Under the pieces are notes generated by a model, which had not been told where the DNA came from, ran no database searches, and was given only the letters and a program-made list of their open reading frames with translations. A program made the translations under genes and the position numbers. 64,000 bases of DNA, taken from positions 1-64,000 of the forward strand of contig JAJZTH010000017.1 in NCBI GenBank assembly GCA_021849075.1. Reading direction: 5' to 3'. The stretch's first letter is position 1; every line of letters starts with the position of its first letter. Of the stretch, positions 45,783-58,243 are shown piece after piece. The stretch comes from Pseudomonadota bacterium (GTDB taxonomy: Bacteria > Pseudomonadota > Alphaproteobacteria > Sphingomonadales > Sphingomonadaceae).

Positions 45783-47168
45783 ATGCTGCTTGTCGTTTCC
45801 TCGCCCAATCGCCTGCTTCGTGGCGTTCGTTCGGGCCTGCGCACCCTGCTTCTGTCCTCGGCGCTGCTGGGCGTCGGCGTTCATTCGGTTTCCGCCCAGA
45901 CGGTCGCCGACGATGACGACGTTGCATCGCAACAGCTCAACCTGCCCAAGGATGTGACCGTCTTTGGCAAGAGCGACCCCAATGTTCGCAAGGCGACCGC
46001 CATCGTCAACGGCCGCATCATCACCGGCACCGACGTCGACCAGCGCCTGGCCCTCATCATCACCGCCAATGGCGGCAAGGTGTCGGACGAGGAGAAGGAA
46101 CGGCTGCGCGTGCAGGTGCTGCGCAACCTGATCGACGAAACGCTTCAGATTCAGGAAGCCGCCGCCAACGATATCAAGGTCGATCCGGCCGAAGTGAACC
46201 AGAGCTATGAGCGGGTGGCGGCCAATTTCCGCCAGTCGCCCACCCAGTTCGACGCCTATTTGCGCGAACGGGGCAGTTCGTCCGCCAGCATCAAGCGCCA
46301 GATCGAGGGCGAACTGGCATGGAGCCGCCTGCAACGCCGCAACATCCAGCCTTTCGTCAACGTGTCGGAAGAAGAAGTGAAGTCGGTGGTCGATCGACTC
46401 AACGCCGCCAAGGGCAGCGATGAAGTCCGCATCAGCGAAATCTATCTGTCCGCAACGCCGGAAAATCATGCGCAGGTCGTGGCCAACGCCCGCGACATCA
46501 TCGAACAGATTCAGAAGGGTGGCAGTTTTGCCGCCTATGCCCGGCAATTTTCGGAAGCATCGACCCAATCGGTCGGCGGCGATCTGGGCTGGGTTCGCCC
46601 CAGCCAGTTGCCTGCCGAATTGGCGCAGGCCGCGAACGAATTGCAGGTCGGTCAGATTGCCGGCCCGATCGACACCGTCGGCGGCGTTTCAATCGTCTAT
46701 GTGATGGACAAGCGCAAGGTGTTGACCGCCGATCCGCGCGACGCGCTGCTCAGCCTCAAGCAATTGTCCGTGCTCTTCCCGCAGGGTACGACCAAGGAAC
46801 AGGCCAGCGCCAAGGCGGCCAGCTTCGCTGCGGCGGTCAAGGAGATCAAGGGCTGCGGCCAGGCCAATGAGGTCGGCGCAAAGATCGGCGCCGACGTGGT
46901 CGACAATGACAATGTGAAGGTGCGCGACCTGCCGCCCCAGTTGCAGGAAATCCTGGCCAATCTGCAGGTCGGCGAAGCGACGCCGCCCTTCGGTTCCATC
47001 ACCGACGGCGTGCGCGTGCTGGTGGTTTGCGGCCGCGACGATCCGGCGTCGGCGAACGCCCCCAATGCTGACCAGATCATGGCGCAGCTGGAAGAAGAAC
47101 GGGTCAACAAGCGCGCCCGCATCTATCTGCGCGATCTTCGCCGCGATGCCATCATCGAATATAACTGA
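45783..47168 (+). CDS. surA: Periplasmic chaperone/peptidyl-prolyl isomerase SurA
   Basis: A 461-residue protein with a signal peptide (cleavage near VSA-QT), the SurA N-terminal chaperone region (AIVNGRIITGTDVDQRLALI, RNLIDETLQIQEA) and a parvulin domain (about 215-310, with GGDLGWVRPSQLP). A degenerate second segment ends in the C-terminal helix. SurA escorts outer-membrane proteins to BAM. ATG 45783 lies 12 bases after GGAGA; the track's TTG at 45774 is too close to it. It overlaps pdxA by 23 bp. Confidence 0.94.
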   Translation: MLLVVSSPNRLLRGVRSGLRTLLLSSALLGVGVHSVSAQTVADDDDVASQQLNLPKDVTVFGKSDPNVRKATAIVNGRIITGTDVDQRLALIITANGGKVSDEEKERLRVQVLRNLIDETLQIQEAAANDIKVDPAEVNQSYERVAANFRQSPTQFDAYLRERGSSSASIKRQIEGELAWSRLQRRNIQPFVNVSEEEVKSVVDRLNAAKGSDEVRISEIYLSATPENHAQVVANARDIIEQIQKGGSFAAYARQFSEASTQSVGGDLGWVRPSQLPAELAQAANELQVGQIAGPIDTVGGVSIVYVMDKRKVLTADPRDALLSLKQLSVLFPQGTTKEQASAKAASFAAAVKEIKGCGQANEVGAKIGADVVDNDNVKVRDLPPQLQEILANLQVGEATPPFGSITDGVRVLVVCGRDDPASANAPNADQIMAQLEEERVNKRARIYLRDLRRDAIIEYN

Positions 47169-48183
47169 CGCCGTCCCGCCGGCGGGGGCAGCCTTGCCCC
47201 CCTTCGCCGTCTCGCTCGGCGATCCGGCGGGGATCGGCCCGGAAATCGTCGCCAAAAGCTGGGTGATGCGCGAAGCGCGCGGCCTGCCGCCCTTCTTTGC
47301 GGTAGGCGACATCGCGTCGATCCGCGCGGTGTGGCTCGGCCCGGTCGCCCGGATCGACAGCCCGGAGGAAGCCGCCGCCGTCTTCGACACGGCGCTGCCG
47401 TGCCTCCAGGTCGCCGAAGCCGGGGACATCGTGCCGGGCACGCCCAGCGTTGATGGCGCACGCACCGCTTTTCAGGCGCTGGAAGTCGCCGTCGGCCTTG
47501 CGCGCTCAGGATCGGCGGCGGGCATCGTCACCGCGCCGGTGGGCAAGGAACAGCTGTACGGCGTGGGCTTCACCCATCCCGGCCAGACCGAATTCGTCGC
47601 CGAACGCTGCGGCGTCGCGCCGCATAACGCCGTGATGATGCTGGCCGGGCCGTCGCTCAAAGTCGTGCCGATCACCATCCATATCGCGCTGGCCGATGTG
47701 CCATCGGTGCTGACCATCGATCTGATCCGCGCCCGCGCGCTGACCACGGCCAAAGGGCTTCAACGCAATTTCGGCATCGCCCGCCCGCGCCTCGCCGTCG
47801 CCGGCCTCAATCCCCATGCCGGGGAAAATGGCGCGCTGGGTCGCGAAGAAATCGACGTGATTCGCCCCGCGATCGAATTGCTGCGTGCCGACGGCCTCGA
47901 CATTGTCGGCCCGCTCGCCGCCGACGGCATGTTCCATGCCCGCGCCCGCGAAGCCTATGATGCGGCGCTATGCATGTATCATGATCAAGCGCTGATCCCC
48001 ATCAAGACGCTGAACTTCGACGATGGCGTCAACATCACGCTGGGCCTGCCGATCGTGCGCACGTCGCCCGATCATGGCACCGCCTTCGGCATTGCCGGCA
48101 CCGACGCCGCCAATCCCGGCGCGATGATGGCCGCGCTTAAAATGGCGGCCGAAGCGGCGCGCGCGCGCATCGCCCATGGCTGA
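47146..48183 (+). CDS. pdxA: 4-hydroxythreonine-4-phosphate dehydrogenase
   Basis: A 345-residue enzyme with [17 protein letters not shown] at the start, the metal/substrate His segments [16 protein letters not shown] and [12 protein letters not shown], plus LNPHAGENG and [13 protein letters not shown]. It oxidises 4-phospho-hydroxythreonine in pyridoxal phosphate synthesis. The ATG at 47146 lies in the surA 3' end, and the gene overlaps rsmA by 8 bp. This PLP gene lies in the same window as two PLP enzymes (61.7-64 kb), but nothing links them physically. Confidence 0.96.
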   Translation: MPSSNITDAVPPAGAALPPFAVSLGDPAGIGPEIVAKSWVMREARGLPPFFAVGDIASIRAVWLGPVARIDSPEEAAAVFDTALPCLQVAEAGDIVPGTPSVDGARTAFQALEVAVGLARSGSAAGIVTAPVGKEQLYGVGFTHPGQTEFVAERCGVAPHNAVMMLAGPSLKVVPITIHIALADVPSVLTIDLIRARALTTAKGLQRNFGIARPRLAVAGLNPHAGENGALGREEIDVIRPAIELLRADGLDIVGPLAADGMFHARAREAYDAALCMYHDQALIPIKTLNFDDGVNITLGLPIVRTSPDHGTAFGIAGTDAANPGAMMAALKMAAEAARARIAHG

Positions 48184-49027
48184 AACCCGTCCTGTCCAAA
48201 ACAGACCGGCCCTCCCGCCGTTGCGCGATGTCATTGCGCGCCACGGCCTGAACGCCAGCAAGGCGCTGGGCCAGAATTTCCTGCTCGACGAACAATTGCT
48301 GGACCGCATCGCCGCCATTCCCGGCCCGTTGAAGGACGCCCCGGCGTTCGAAGTCGGTCCCGGTCCCGGCGGCCTGACCCGCGCTATCCTGCGCGCCGGG
48401 GCCAATCTGGTCGCGGTCGAGCGCGACGATCGCTGCCTGCCCGCGCTCGCCGAACTGACCGACGCCTTCCCCGGCCAGCTCCGCGTCATTTCCGGCGACG
48501 CGATGCAAGTCGATGCGCTGGCCGAAGCAGGTCAGGGTGCGCATATCATCGCCAACCTGCCCTATAATGTCGGCACGCCCCTGCTGGTCGGCTGGCTGTC
48601 GGCCGACTGGTCGCCCCTACCCTGGTGGAACAGCCTGACGCTGATGTTCCAGATGGAGGTGGCCGAACGCATTGTGGCAAAGCCCGGCACCGACCATTAT
48701 GGCCGCCTCGCCGTGCTGTCCCAGTGGCGCAGCGACGCCCGGATCGCGATGAAGGTGCACCGCAGCGCCTTCACCCCGCCGCCCAAGGTCATGTCGGCCG
48801 TGGTCCACATCACGCCCAAGCCCGCGCCCGAGGGCGTGCAGCTCAAATTTCTGGAGCGCCTGACCGCCGCCGCCTTCGGCCAGCGCCGCAAGATGCTGCG
48901 CCAGAGCCTGAAAGGGCTGCCCGGCGCGCTGGAGGCGCTGGAGAGCCTGGACATCGACCCACAACGCCGCGCCGAAACGGTGAGCGTCGAGGAATTCGTC
49001 GCGATCGCCCGGATATTGAGCGCTTGA
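48176..49027 (+). CDS. rsmA: 16S rRNA dimethyladenosine transferase
   Basis: A 283-residue KsgA/RsmA with [21 protein letters not shown] motif [29 protein letters not shown] (motif IV NLPY) and the C-terminal helical domain ([13 protein letters not shown]). It dimethylates two adenosines near the 3' end of 16S rRNA during 30S maturation. It ends the lptD-surA-pdxA-rsmA run, a very conserved arrangement. Confidence 0.97.
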   Translation: MAETRPVQNRPALPPLRDVIARHGLNASKALGQNFLLDEQLLDRIAAIPGPLKDAPAFEVGPGPGGLTRAILRAGANLVAVERDDRCLPALAELTDAFPGQLRVISGDAMQVDALAEAGQGAHIIANLPYNVGTPLLVGWLSADWSPLPWWNSLTLMFQMEVAERIVAKPGTDHYGRLAVLSQWRSDARIAMKVHRSAFTPPPKVMSAVVHITPKPAPEGVQLKFLERLTAAAFGQRRKMLRQSLKGLPGALEALESLDIDPQRRAETVSVEEFVAIARILSA

Positions 49028-49049
49028 ACCGACCGATGGTGGATCGCCC

Positions 49050-49598
49050 ATGTCCCGCCTGATCCTGTTCAACAAACCCTATGACATGCTGTCCCAATTC
49101 ACCGACCGGGGCAGCGAAACGACGCGCGCGACCCTGTCCGATTCCATCGCGATCCCCGGCGTCTATCCGGCAGGCCGGCTGGATCGGGACAGCGAGGGCC
49201 TGCTGCTGCTGACCGATGATGGCCGCCTGCAATCGCGCATCGCCGATCCCAAGTTCAAGATGCCCAAAACCTATCTGGTGCAAGTGGAAGGCGAGATTGG
49301 CGAGGAGGCTCTGACCGCGCTGCAACGCGGCGTGGAGTTGAAGGATGGCCTCACCCGTCCCGCCGAGGCCGAACGCATCGCAGATCCCGATCTATGGCCG
49401 CGCAATCCGCCAATCCGCGTGCGCAAGAGCGTACCCGACGGCTGGATCCGCCTCACCATCCGCGAAGGCCGCAACCGGCAGGTGCGCCGCATGACCGCCG
49501 CGGTCGGCCACCCCACCCTGCGCCTCATCCGCTGGCGCATCGGCGACTGGACGCTGGACGGCATCGCACCGGGGCAGTGGCGCGAGGTGCGGGTGTAG
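49050..49598 (+). CDS. RluE/RsuA-type pseudouridine synthase
   Basis: A 182-residue protein without an S4 domain: [34 protein letters not shown] with catalytic Asp45, and [21 protein letters not shown]. This is the RluE layout, which modifies a uridine in 23S rRNA; the target base here is not proven. It starts 22 bp after rsmA and is followed by repeat copy C. Confidence 0.92.
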   Translation: MSRLILFNKPYDMLSQFTDRGSETTRATLSDSIAIPGVYPAGRLDRDSEGLLLLTDDGRLQSRIADPKFKMPKTYLVQVEGEIGEEALTALQRGVELKDGLTRPAEAERIADPDLWPRNPPIRVRKSVPDGWIRLTIREGRNRQVRRMTAAVGHPTLRLIRWRIGDWTLDGIAPGQWREVRV

Positions 49599-49620
49599 AA
49601 GATCTTGGTTTAATTATAGC

Positions 49621-49702
49621 CCGTTCGCCCTGAGCCTGTCGAAGGGCTGCACTATCTTTGATCAGGAAAAGAACGAGGCTTCGACAAGCTCAGCCCGAAC
49701 GG
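49621..49702. repeat. Dispersed palindromic repeat, copy C
   Basis: CCGTTCGCCCTGAGCCTGTC with GAAGGGC on the left pairs with GCTTCGACAAGCTCAGCCCG plus AACGG on the right. It sits in the gap between two convergent genes. Confidence 0.88.
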
Positions 49703-49746
49703 AAGTTCGGCAATTCCGCTTCAACCCGCGACGCCCCAAGCCCCAA

Positions 49747-50265
49747 TCAGGGCTTCTCCACCGGCGCAACCTTGGCCTCAGGCCCAGCCGTCTTGTCGGT
49801 CATGGCGACGGCAGGCGGGCCTTTCTGGATCGCGGCGGCCAGTTGCCCGACCGGCGCGCAATTGCCCTTGCACAGCGCCTGGGCCTGGGCCAGCACTTCC
49901 TTGGCGCGCGCGACCGCGCCCTTTTCCATCATCGCCTCACCCTGCCCGGCCAGCGCCGCGACATCGGTCGGGTCCAGCAGCAACGCTTCCTTGTACAGGC
50001 GGATCGCCTTGCCCTGAAGCCCCTGCGCCCGCGCCACTTCGGCCAGTTCGACAAAGGCGGTGCGGTTGCGCGGGTCGATCGCCAGCGCGCTTTCCAGCGC
50101 ATCGGTCGCGCCGTCCAGATTGCCTGCCTTGCGCGCCGTTTCGCCCGCCTTCTGCCATTCGACCGACTGGGGACTGATCTGGTTGTCGGGCTTCTGGCTC
50201 AGCCCCATGCTCGACACGGTGGTCAGCACGGCGGCCAGGGCGATGGAGGCGGGGGTAAAACGCAT
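49747..50265 (-). CDS. Secreted tetratricopeptide repeat protein
   Basis: A 172-residue protein with a signal peptide ([21 protein letters not shown]) and two to three TPR motifs ([60 protein letters not shown]). Two cysteines close to the end (ALCKGNC) could form a disulfide. It is a periplasmic scaffold of unknown partner. GGAG before ATG 50265 fixes the start; the longer ORF is not supported. Confidence 0.82.
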   Translation of the reverse strand: MRFTPASIALAAVLTTVSSMGLSQKPDNQISPQSVEWQKAGETARKAGNLDGATDALESALAIDPRNRTAFVELAEVARAQGLQGKAIRLYKEALLLDPTDVAALAGQGEAMMEKGAVARAKEVLAQAQALCKGNCAPVGQLAAAIQKGPPAVAMTDKTAGPEAKVAPVEKP

Positions 50266-50345
50266 TACTATCTCCAGCCATGTTTCAGGCATAGGGTCCG
50301 GGGCAAAAGTGTCGCGGTTTTGCGCGCCTTTGTCCATGGTCTGTT

Positions 50346-51521
50346 TCAAGCCCCCCGCTTGAGCCGCGCAAAATAGAAGCCGTCGCTGCCGTCATGCCCG
50401 GGCGTCAGCAACAGCCCCGCGCCATGCGGCCGCCCCACCGGCAGGTCGATCGGCTCGGCCTCCCACCCGGCATGGCGGGTCAGGAAAGCCTCCACCTGAT
50501 CGCGCCCCTCCCGGTCGGTCAGCGCGCATGTAGCGTATAGCAGCACGCCGCCCGGCGCCACCACGAGCGCGGCGAAATCGAGGATTCGCGCCTGCTCCGC
50601 GACGAGTCGCGCCAGTCGCGCCGGGGTCAGCCGCCAGCGCGCCTCGGGATTGCGCCGCCATGTCCCGGTGCCCGAACAGGGCGCATCGACCAGCACCACA
50701 TCGGCCCGACCGTTCAGCGCCGCCAGCCCGCGCGCCTCATGGCTCTGGTCCATCAGCAGCGTTTCGATGAAGGTCGCGCCGGCCCGCTCCGCCCGCGGCT
50801 CCAGCCGGGAGAGGCGCGACCGGATCGTGTCCGCCGCGATCAGCGTCCCCTGGCCCCGCATCGCCGCCGCCAGCGCCAGCGTCTTGCCGCCCGCCCCGGC
50901 GCACAGGTCCACCACCGTCATGCCCGGCTGCGCGCCACAGGCCGCCGAAATCCACTGACTGCCGGCGTCCTGCACCTCGACACGCCCGTCCTTCCAAGCG
51001 GCATGCTGCTCGATCGGCGATCCTTCGGGCAAGCGCAGCCCATCGGTCAGCCCGGCGATCGGCGCGGCATCGGGCAATAGCGGCGCGACATCGGCCGGAA
51101 CCGCCTTCAGACGATTGACGCGCAGGTCCACCGGCGCACGACCCAGCAAAGCCGCCTGCTCCACCGGCGCCGCGAGCAACGGTTGTAGCCACCCCGGCAC
51201 CGCGCCCGCCGCCGCGCCGATTTCGCCCGGCTCGATCGGCAAGGGCGCATGGGCGCTCCCGTCGAACAAGGCGGCGATCTCCGGCCGCTCCAGCGCCAGC
51301 CCGATCATCGCCTCGCGCCCCGTTTCGGGCCGTTCGGCAACGCGGCGGATCGCATCATAGACATGGTCGCGCACCGCCCGCCGGTCGCGCGATCCGGCAT
51401 AACGCCGTTCTTTGAAATAGCGCGCGATCAGCGTATCGGCCGCCGGCCCGCCATCGCGCGCCGTCGCGATGATGGCGTCCAGAAGATCGATCGCAGCCTG
51501 AATGCGGGCGGATGGGGTCAT
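50346..51521 (-). CDS. RsmB-family rRNA cytosine-C5 methyltransferase
   Basis: A 391-residue protein with an N-terminal NusB-like region (about 1-80) and a SAM methyltransferase domain: [37 protein letters not shown] with the motif IV catalytic Cys, and [13 protein letters not shown] with the motif VI Cys. It methylates C5 of a cytosine in 16S rRNA (position 967 in E. coli RsmB). It is divergent from none and lies between guaB and the TPR gene on the same strand. Confidence 0.92.
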   Translation of the reverse strand: MTPSARIQAAIDLLDAIIATARDGGPAADTLIARYFKERRYAGSRDRRAVRDHVYDAIRRVAERPETGREAMIGLALERPEIAALFDGSAHAPLPIEPGEIGAAAGAVPGWLQPLLAAPVEQAALLGRAPVDLRVNRLKAVPADVAPLLPDAAPIAGLTDGLRLPEGSPIEQHAAWKDGRVEVQDAGSQWISAACGAQPGMTVVDLCAGAGGKTLALAAAMRGQGTLIAADTIRSRLSRLEPRAERAGATFIETLLMDQSHEARGLAALNGRADVVLVDAPCSGTGTWRRNPEARWRLTPARLARLVAEQARILDFAALVVAPGGVLLYATCALTDREGRDQVEAFLTRHAGWEAEPIDLPVGRPHGAGLLLTPGHDGSDGFYFARLKRGA

Positions 51522-51534
51522 AATAAAATCCTCC

Positions 51535-51628
51535 CCTCCCTCTTAGGGAGGGGCCGGGGGTGGGTCGCCTCCGAAGGAGGCTCGCGATGCTCGCCACCTA
51601 CCCCTAACCCCGCCCTGGAAGGGAGGGG
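51535..51628. repeat. Palindromic repeat element upstream of the RsmB-type gene
   Basis: CCCCTCCCTCTTAGGGAGGGG starts the element and GCCCTGGAAGGGAGGGG ends it, with GGGGTGGGTCGCC inside. This is the same architecture as the element at 150-280, with a diverged middle (CTCCGAAGGAGGCTCGCG). It lies between guaB and the methyltransferase gene. Confidence 0.75.
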
Positions 51629-51641
51629 AATAAGTGTTAAA

Positions 51642-53213
<1,572 letters not shown>

Positions 53214-53319
53214 TTATTGGGGGATGTTGGGTGGACAATCTGAACGATCGGTCGCGCGGCATATGTCAGGACAATAACCGCTTCATTTCCGCCCTATTCT
53301 GCTCACAACACTAACCTGC

Positions 53320-53832
53320 TCAATGCGGCAAGCGGATGATCGCAGGTGCAATCTCTATTTCCGGCGGATTGCGGCACACCAGTTCCAGACATTGCCAGGG
53401 AGTGGCGATCAAGTAACTATAGCCACCGGGCGCATCTTCCATGAGCCACTCCAACTCGCTTTCGGTTTGCCAGCCATGCCCTCTAACCCTGAATGTCGAA
53501 TGGCTGATCCCACCTTCTTGCCGCGCTGCCGTCCAGATATCGACGAGGCCGCCTTCATCCAACACCCGAAAAGCTCTTACATTCCGGGCGGTCACATTCA
53601 CGATGGCCTGTTTCTGTCGGGACAGAAACCGCGCCTGCAACGCATAGGACGGGTCATATTTCAAGTCCGACACCGCTAATTCAGCTTCCGGGTAAGTGAC
53701 GGTATCGGCGCAGACATAGGTCAGCCCGGTTAACGTCAATTCATCACGCTCGACCACCGTTTCCCAGCGGGCAAATTCTATCAGCCCCGGCGTAGCTTCG
53801 CCTTCTGCTCCGTCCATGTCCATGCCCGACAT
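53320..53832 (-). CDS. Protein of unknown function
   Basis: A 170-residue protein without signal peptide or membrane helix. It begins with SGMDMDGAEGEATPGLIEFA and has ELTLTGLTYVCADTVTYPEA, mostly beta-rich, then SELEWLMEDAPGGYSYLIAT. I do not recognise a family. The start may be ATG 53832 or ATG 53823 (better spaced from AAGG); the longer ORF crosses the ftsH terminator. Codon usage looks less biased than that of its neighbours. It stands alone between guaB and ftsH on the same strand. Confidence 0.65.
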   Translation of the reverse strand: MSGMDMDGAEGEATPGLIEFARWETVVERDELTLTGLTYVCADTVTYPEAELAVSDLKYDPSYALQARFLSRQKQAIVNVTARNVRAFRVLDEGGLVDIWTAARQEGGISHSTFRVRGHGWQTESELEWLMEDAPGGYSYLIATPWQCLELVCRNPPEIEIAPAIIRLPH

Positions 53833-53875
53833 CCTTGATTCACTGTGCCTTTGACGAACCGACAATCCCCGCTCA

Positions 53876-53911
53876 ACAAAAAAGGGCGCGACCACCGCCG
53901 CGCCCTTTCTC
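53876..53911 (-). terminator. Rho-independent terminator of ftsH
   Basis: On the minus strand, AAAGGGCGCG pairs with CGCGCCCTTT (53899-53908 with 53881-53890) and is followed by TTTTTTG. It lies directly after the ftsH stop and before the unknown gene. Confidence 0.85.
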
Positions 53912-53936
53912 ATTTCGTCACCGGAGCCTCAGCCCC

Positions 53937-55889
<1,953 letters not shown>

Positions 55890-55948
55890 TCTCTTTCACC
55901 CGCCAAGATAGGTCGCGCCCGCAAAAGCGCAAGCGGATGCAATCGTCT

Positions 55949-56140
55949 TCAGCGGCCCAGCAGCAGCGAAAGGGCGACATAGCCCAGCGCCAGCGCCAGC
56001 CCCGCCGACAGGCCGCACAGCAAATAGCCCATATAGAGCAGCAGCGGCGGGTGGGGCCGCGCCAGTTTCCGGTTCCGTTGCGCCGCCGAAAGGATGACGC
56101 TGGCCAACAGGCCATAGGTCAGGGCCGCAAATTCCATCAT
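55949..56140 (-). CDS. Small two-helix membrane protein
   Basis: A 63-residue protein, MMEFAALTYGLLASVILSAA then a basic loop (QRNRKLARPHP) and a second helix (MGYLLCGLSAGLALALGYVALSLL). The helix-loop-helix pattern and its place between tilS and ftsH on the same strand suggest a real gene, perhaps a partner of FtsH, but the ribosome binding site is weak. The family is not recognised. Confidence 0.5.
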   Translation of the reverse strand: MMEFAALTYGLLASVILSAAQRNRKLARPHPPLLLYMGYLLCGLSAGLALALGYVALSLLLGR

Positions 56141-56270
56141 GAATCAAAATTCCCCGCAGTCTCGTCCCGACGATTAACCATGAAGCGGGTTAAGAAAAGA
56201 TCATTGCGGCGCATCAAAGCGGCAAAGCGTGGGAGTCGCGCGATTGCCGGTGGAACCTTTCCGTAACGAT

Positions 56271-57233
56271 CTAACGGCGCGGCGGCGCAGGCCGCAGCGT
56301 CCAGGCTGCGCCACCACCTTTGAGAAGCCAGTCGCCCAGACTCGCCTGCCCGCCATCCAGAGCGAGGGCGATCGCCCGGTCCAGGCTTTCGCCCCGTGGC
56401 GGCGGCGCATCCGCCTGCTCCAGCATATGCAGCACCAGACGGCGCAGATATTCGCGCGGCAAATCGGTGCGATCCAGCCGCCAGCCCACCCCATCGGCCC
56501 GGACATGATCAACCGCCATCGCCGCCGCGCTCCAGGCGATGGCCCCCTCCGCCTCCGCCAGCGCCGCCGCGCTGCGCGCGCCCGCCTGCACATCGATCCA
56601 CGGCGCCTGGGCCAGCGCTGCGCGCATCACCGCCCGGTCGAAACGGGGGTCCGCATTGGATGGGTCCACCACATGCGGCAGCGCCTGATCGTGCGCAAAT
56701 GCCTCCAGCGCCGCCTTGCGCTCGCCCAGCAGCGGCCGGATCACCCGCCCGGTTCGCGCCCGCACCCCCGCCAGCCCGGCCACGCCCGATCCCCGGTTGA
56801 GCCGCATCATCAGCGTTTCCAGCTGATCGTCGGCATGATGGGCGGTCATGATCCAGTCGATCCCCTGACTGGCGCGCCACTGCTCGATCAACCGATAGCG
56901 CATCGCCCGCGCCCAGGCATGGACATTGCCGTCGACCGGCCGGTCCGGGGTCAGGATCGCATGGGGGATGCTCTGCGTTGCACACCAGTCCGCAACCATC
57001 GCCGCCTCGTCCGCAGACGCCGCGCGCAACTGATGGTCGATCGTCACCGCCGCCACCCGGCCGGGAAAGGCGCGCGCCGCCAGGCACAGCAGCGCCATGC
57101 TGTCCGGTCCGCCTGAAACCGCCACACCGAAACGGGCTACGGCAAAGCGCGCCGCCGGATCATCCCCGACCAGCGTCCGCGTCGCCGCGATCAGCCGCGC
57201 CGTCAGCGCCGCCGCTTGCTCGTTCAGCTGCAC
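56271..57233 (-). CDS. tilS: tRNA(Ile)-lysidine synthase
   Basis: A 320-residue protein with the PP-loop SGGPDS (40-45), DHQLRAASADEA, MTAHHADDQLETLMMRLNRGSG and the family's C-terminal domain in shortened form. It converts C34 of the tRNA-Ile2 anticodon to lysidine, allowing AUA decoding. The start is GTG 57233, which lies inside the cpoB 3' end (10-base overlap), so translation is coupled. Confidence 0.95.
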   Translation of the reverse strand: MQLNEQAAALTARLIAATRTLVGDDPAARFAVARFGVAVSGGPDSMALLCLAARAFPGRVAAVTIDHQLRAASADEAAMVADWCATQSIPHAILTPDRPVDGNVHAWARAMRYRLIEQWRASQGIDWIMTAHHADDQLETLMMRLNRGSGVAGLAGVRARTGRVIRPLLGERKAALEAFAHDQALPHVVDPSNADPRFDRAVMRAALAQAPWIDVQAGARSAAALAEAEGAIAWSAAAMAVDHVRADGVGWRLDRTDLPREYLRRLVLHMLEQADAPPPRGESLDRAIALALDGGQASLGDWLLKGGGAAWTLRPAPPRR

Positions 57234-58156
57234 TTCGCCTTCGTGCGGCCCGACGTCATCATGCCGCGCAGGCTGGACGACAGGCTTTCGCCATAAACCT
57301 GCTCCAGTTCCTCATAGACTTTGCACGCATCGGCCGGCTTCTTCAGCTGGATCAACGCTTCGCCCAGATAGGCCAGGCTGTCGGCCGCGCGGTCGCCGCG
57401 CGGGCGCTTCTGGTAATTTTCATAGAAGGCGACCGACGCCAGCGCCGGCTTGCCATCGTCCAGATAGGCGCGGCCCAGCAAATTCTGCGCCTTGCTGGCG
57501 ATCGGGCTGGCGCCATATTTGTCGACCGTCGCCTTCAGCTGCCCCTGCGCCTCGGGATAGAATTTCGCGTCCCACAGGCGGAAGCCGTAATTATAGGCGT
57601 CACCGGCCGCGTCGCCGGTGCTGGGCCGCTCGATCGCGGCAACGGCGGTCTTGCGCTCTTCGCTGGCGGGGGCCGGCGCGGCCGGTTTGGCGGCGGCCGC
57701 CGGCTTGGGCGCGGCGGGCTTGGCGGCCACCGGGGCCGGATCGACCGCGACCGGTGCGGACACGGTCGGGCGCGGCGCAGGCGCCGCTACCTCAGGCTGG
57801 GCCAGCCGGGCATCGGTTTCCGCCTTATATTTGTTGAACGCTTCCTCCAGCTGGCGGAGCTTGTAGTTATTTTCCTCCACCTGTCCGGTGATGGAGGCCA
57901 GCTGCGATTCCAGCGCCCCCACCCGCGCGGTCAGATCGGAAATCGGCGTGCCCGACGGGCTGCCCGGCGTCACCACCGGGGCGGCCGGACGGGTGATTTC
58001 CGCCTCCAGCGGCGTGCCGGCGGGAAACACCTTGCGCTGTACCGCGCGCATTTCCTTTTCCAGCCGGTCGACCCGTCCTTCGACCGATGTCTGGGCAGCG
58101 GCGGGTGACGCGACCGCCAACAAGACGGCGGTGGTCGCAAAAAGGGCGTTACGCAT
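57224..58156 (-). CDS. cpoB: Tol-Pal cell division coordinator CpoB (YbgF)
   Basis: A 310-residue periplasmic protein: signal peptide (cleavage near AAA-QT), an N-terminal coiled coil (EGRVDRLEKEMRAVQRKVF; ALESQLASITGQVEENNYKL), an Ala/Pro linker (about 120-175) and a C-terminal TPR domain (DAYNYGFRLWDAKFYPEAQG, ASKAQNLLGRAYLDDGK). CpoB links the Tol-Pal machine to peptidoglycan synthesis during constriction. tol and pal genes are not in the window. Confidence 0.93.
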   Translation of the reverse strand: MRNALFATTAVLLAVASPAAAQTSVEGRVDRLEKEMRAVQRKVFPAGTPLEAEITRPAAPVVTPGSPSGTPISDLTARVGALESQLASITGQVEENNYKLRQLEEAFNKYKAETDARLAQPEVAAPAPRPTVSAPVAVDPAPVAAKPAAPKPAAAAKPAAPAPASEERKTAVAAIERPSTGDAAGDAYNYGFRLWDAKFYPEAQGQLKATVDKYGASPIASKAQNLLGRAYLDDGKPALASVAFYENYQKRPRGDRAADSLAYLGEALIQLKKPADACKVYEELEQVYGESLSSSLRGMMTSGRTKAKCS

Positions 58157-58243
58157 GATGATCCCCGACTAACTTGGTCGCCTTAACCATAAGGCGTAAT
58201 TTTGCACGGTAAAGCGCGGCGTTTCGCCCGCTCAGCCGCCGCT

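Noticed and set aside
47065-47145. Longer pdxA start inside surA
   Set aside because: The extra 27 codons are translated from the surA coding region in another frame; ATG 47146 gives a normal-length PdxA.
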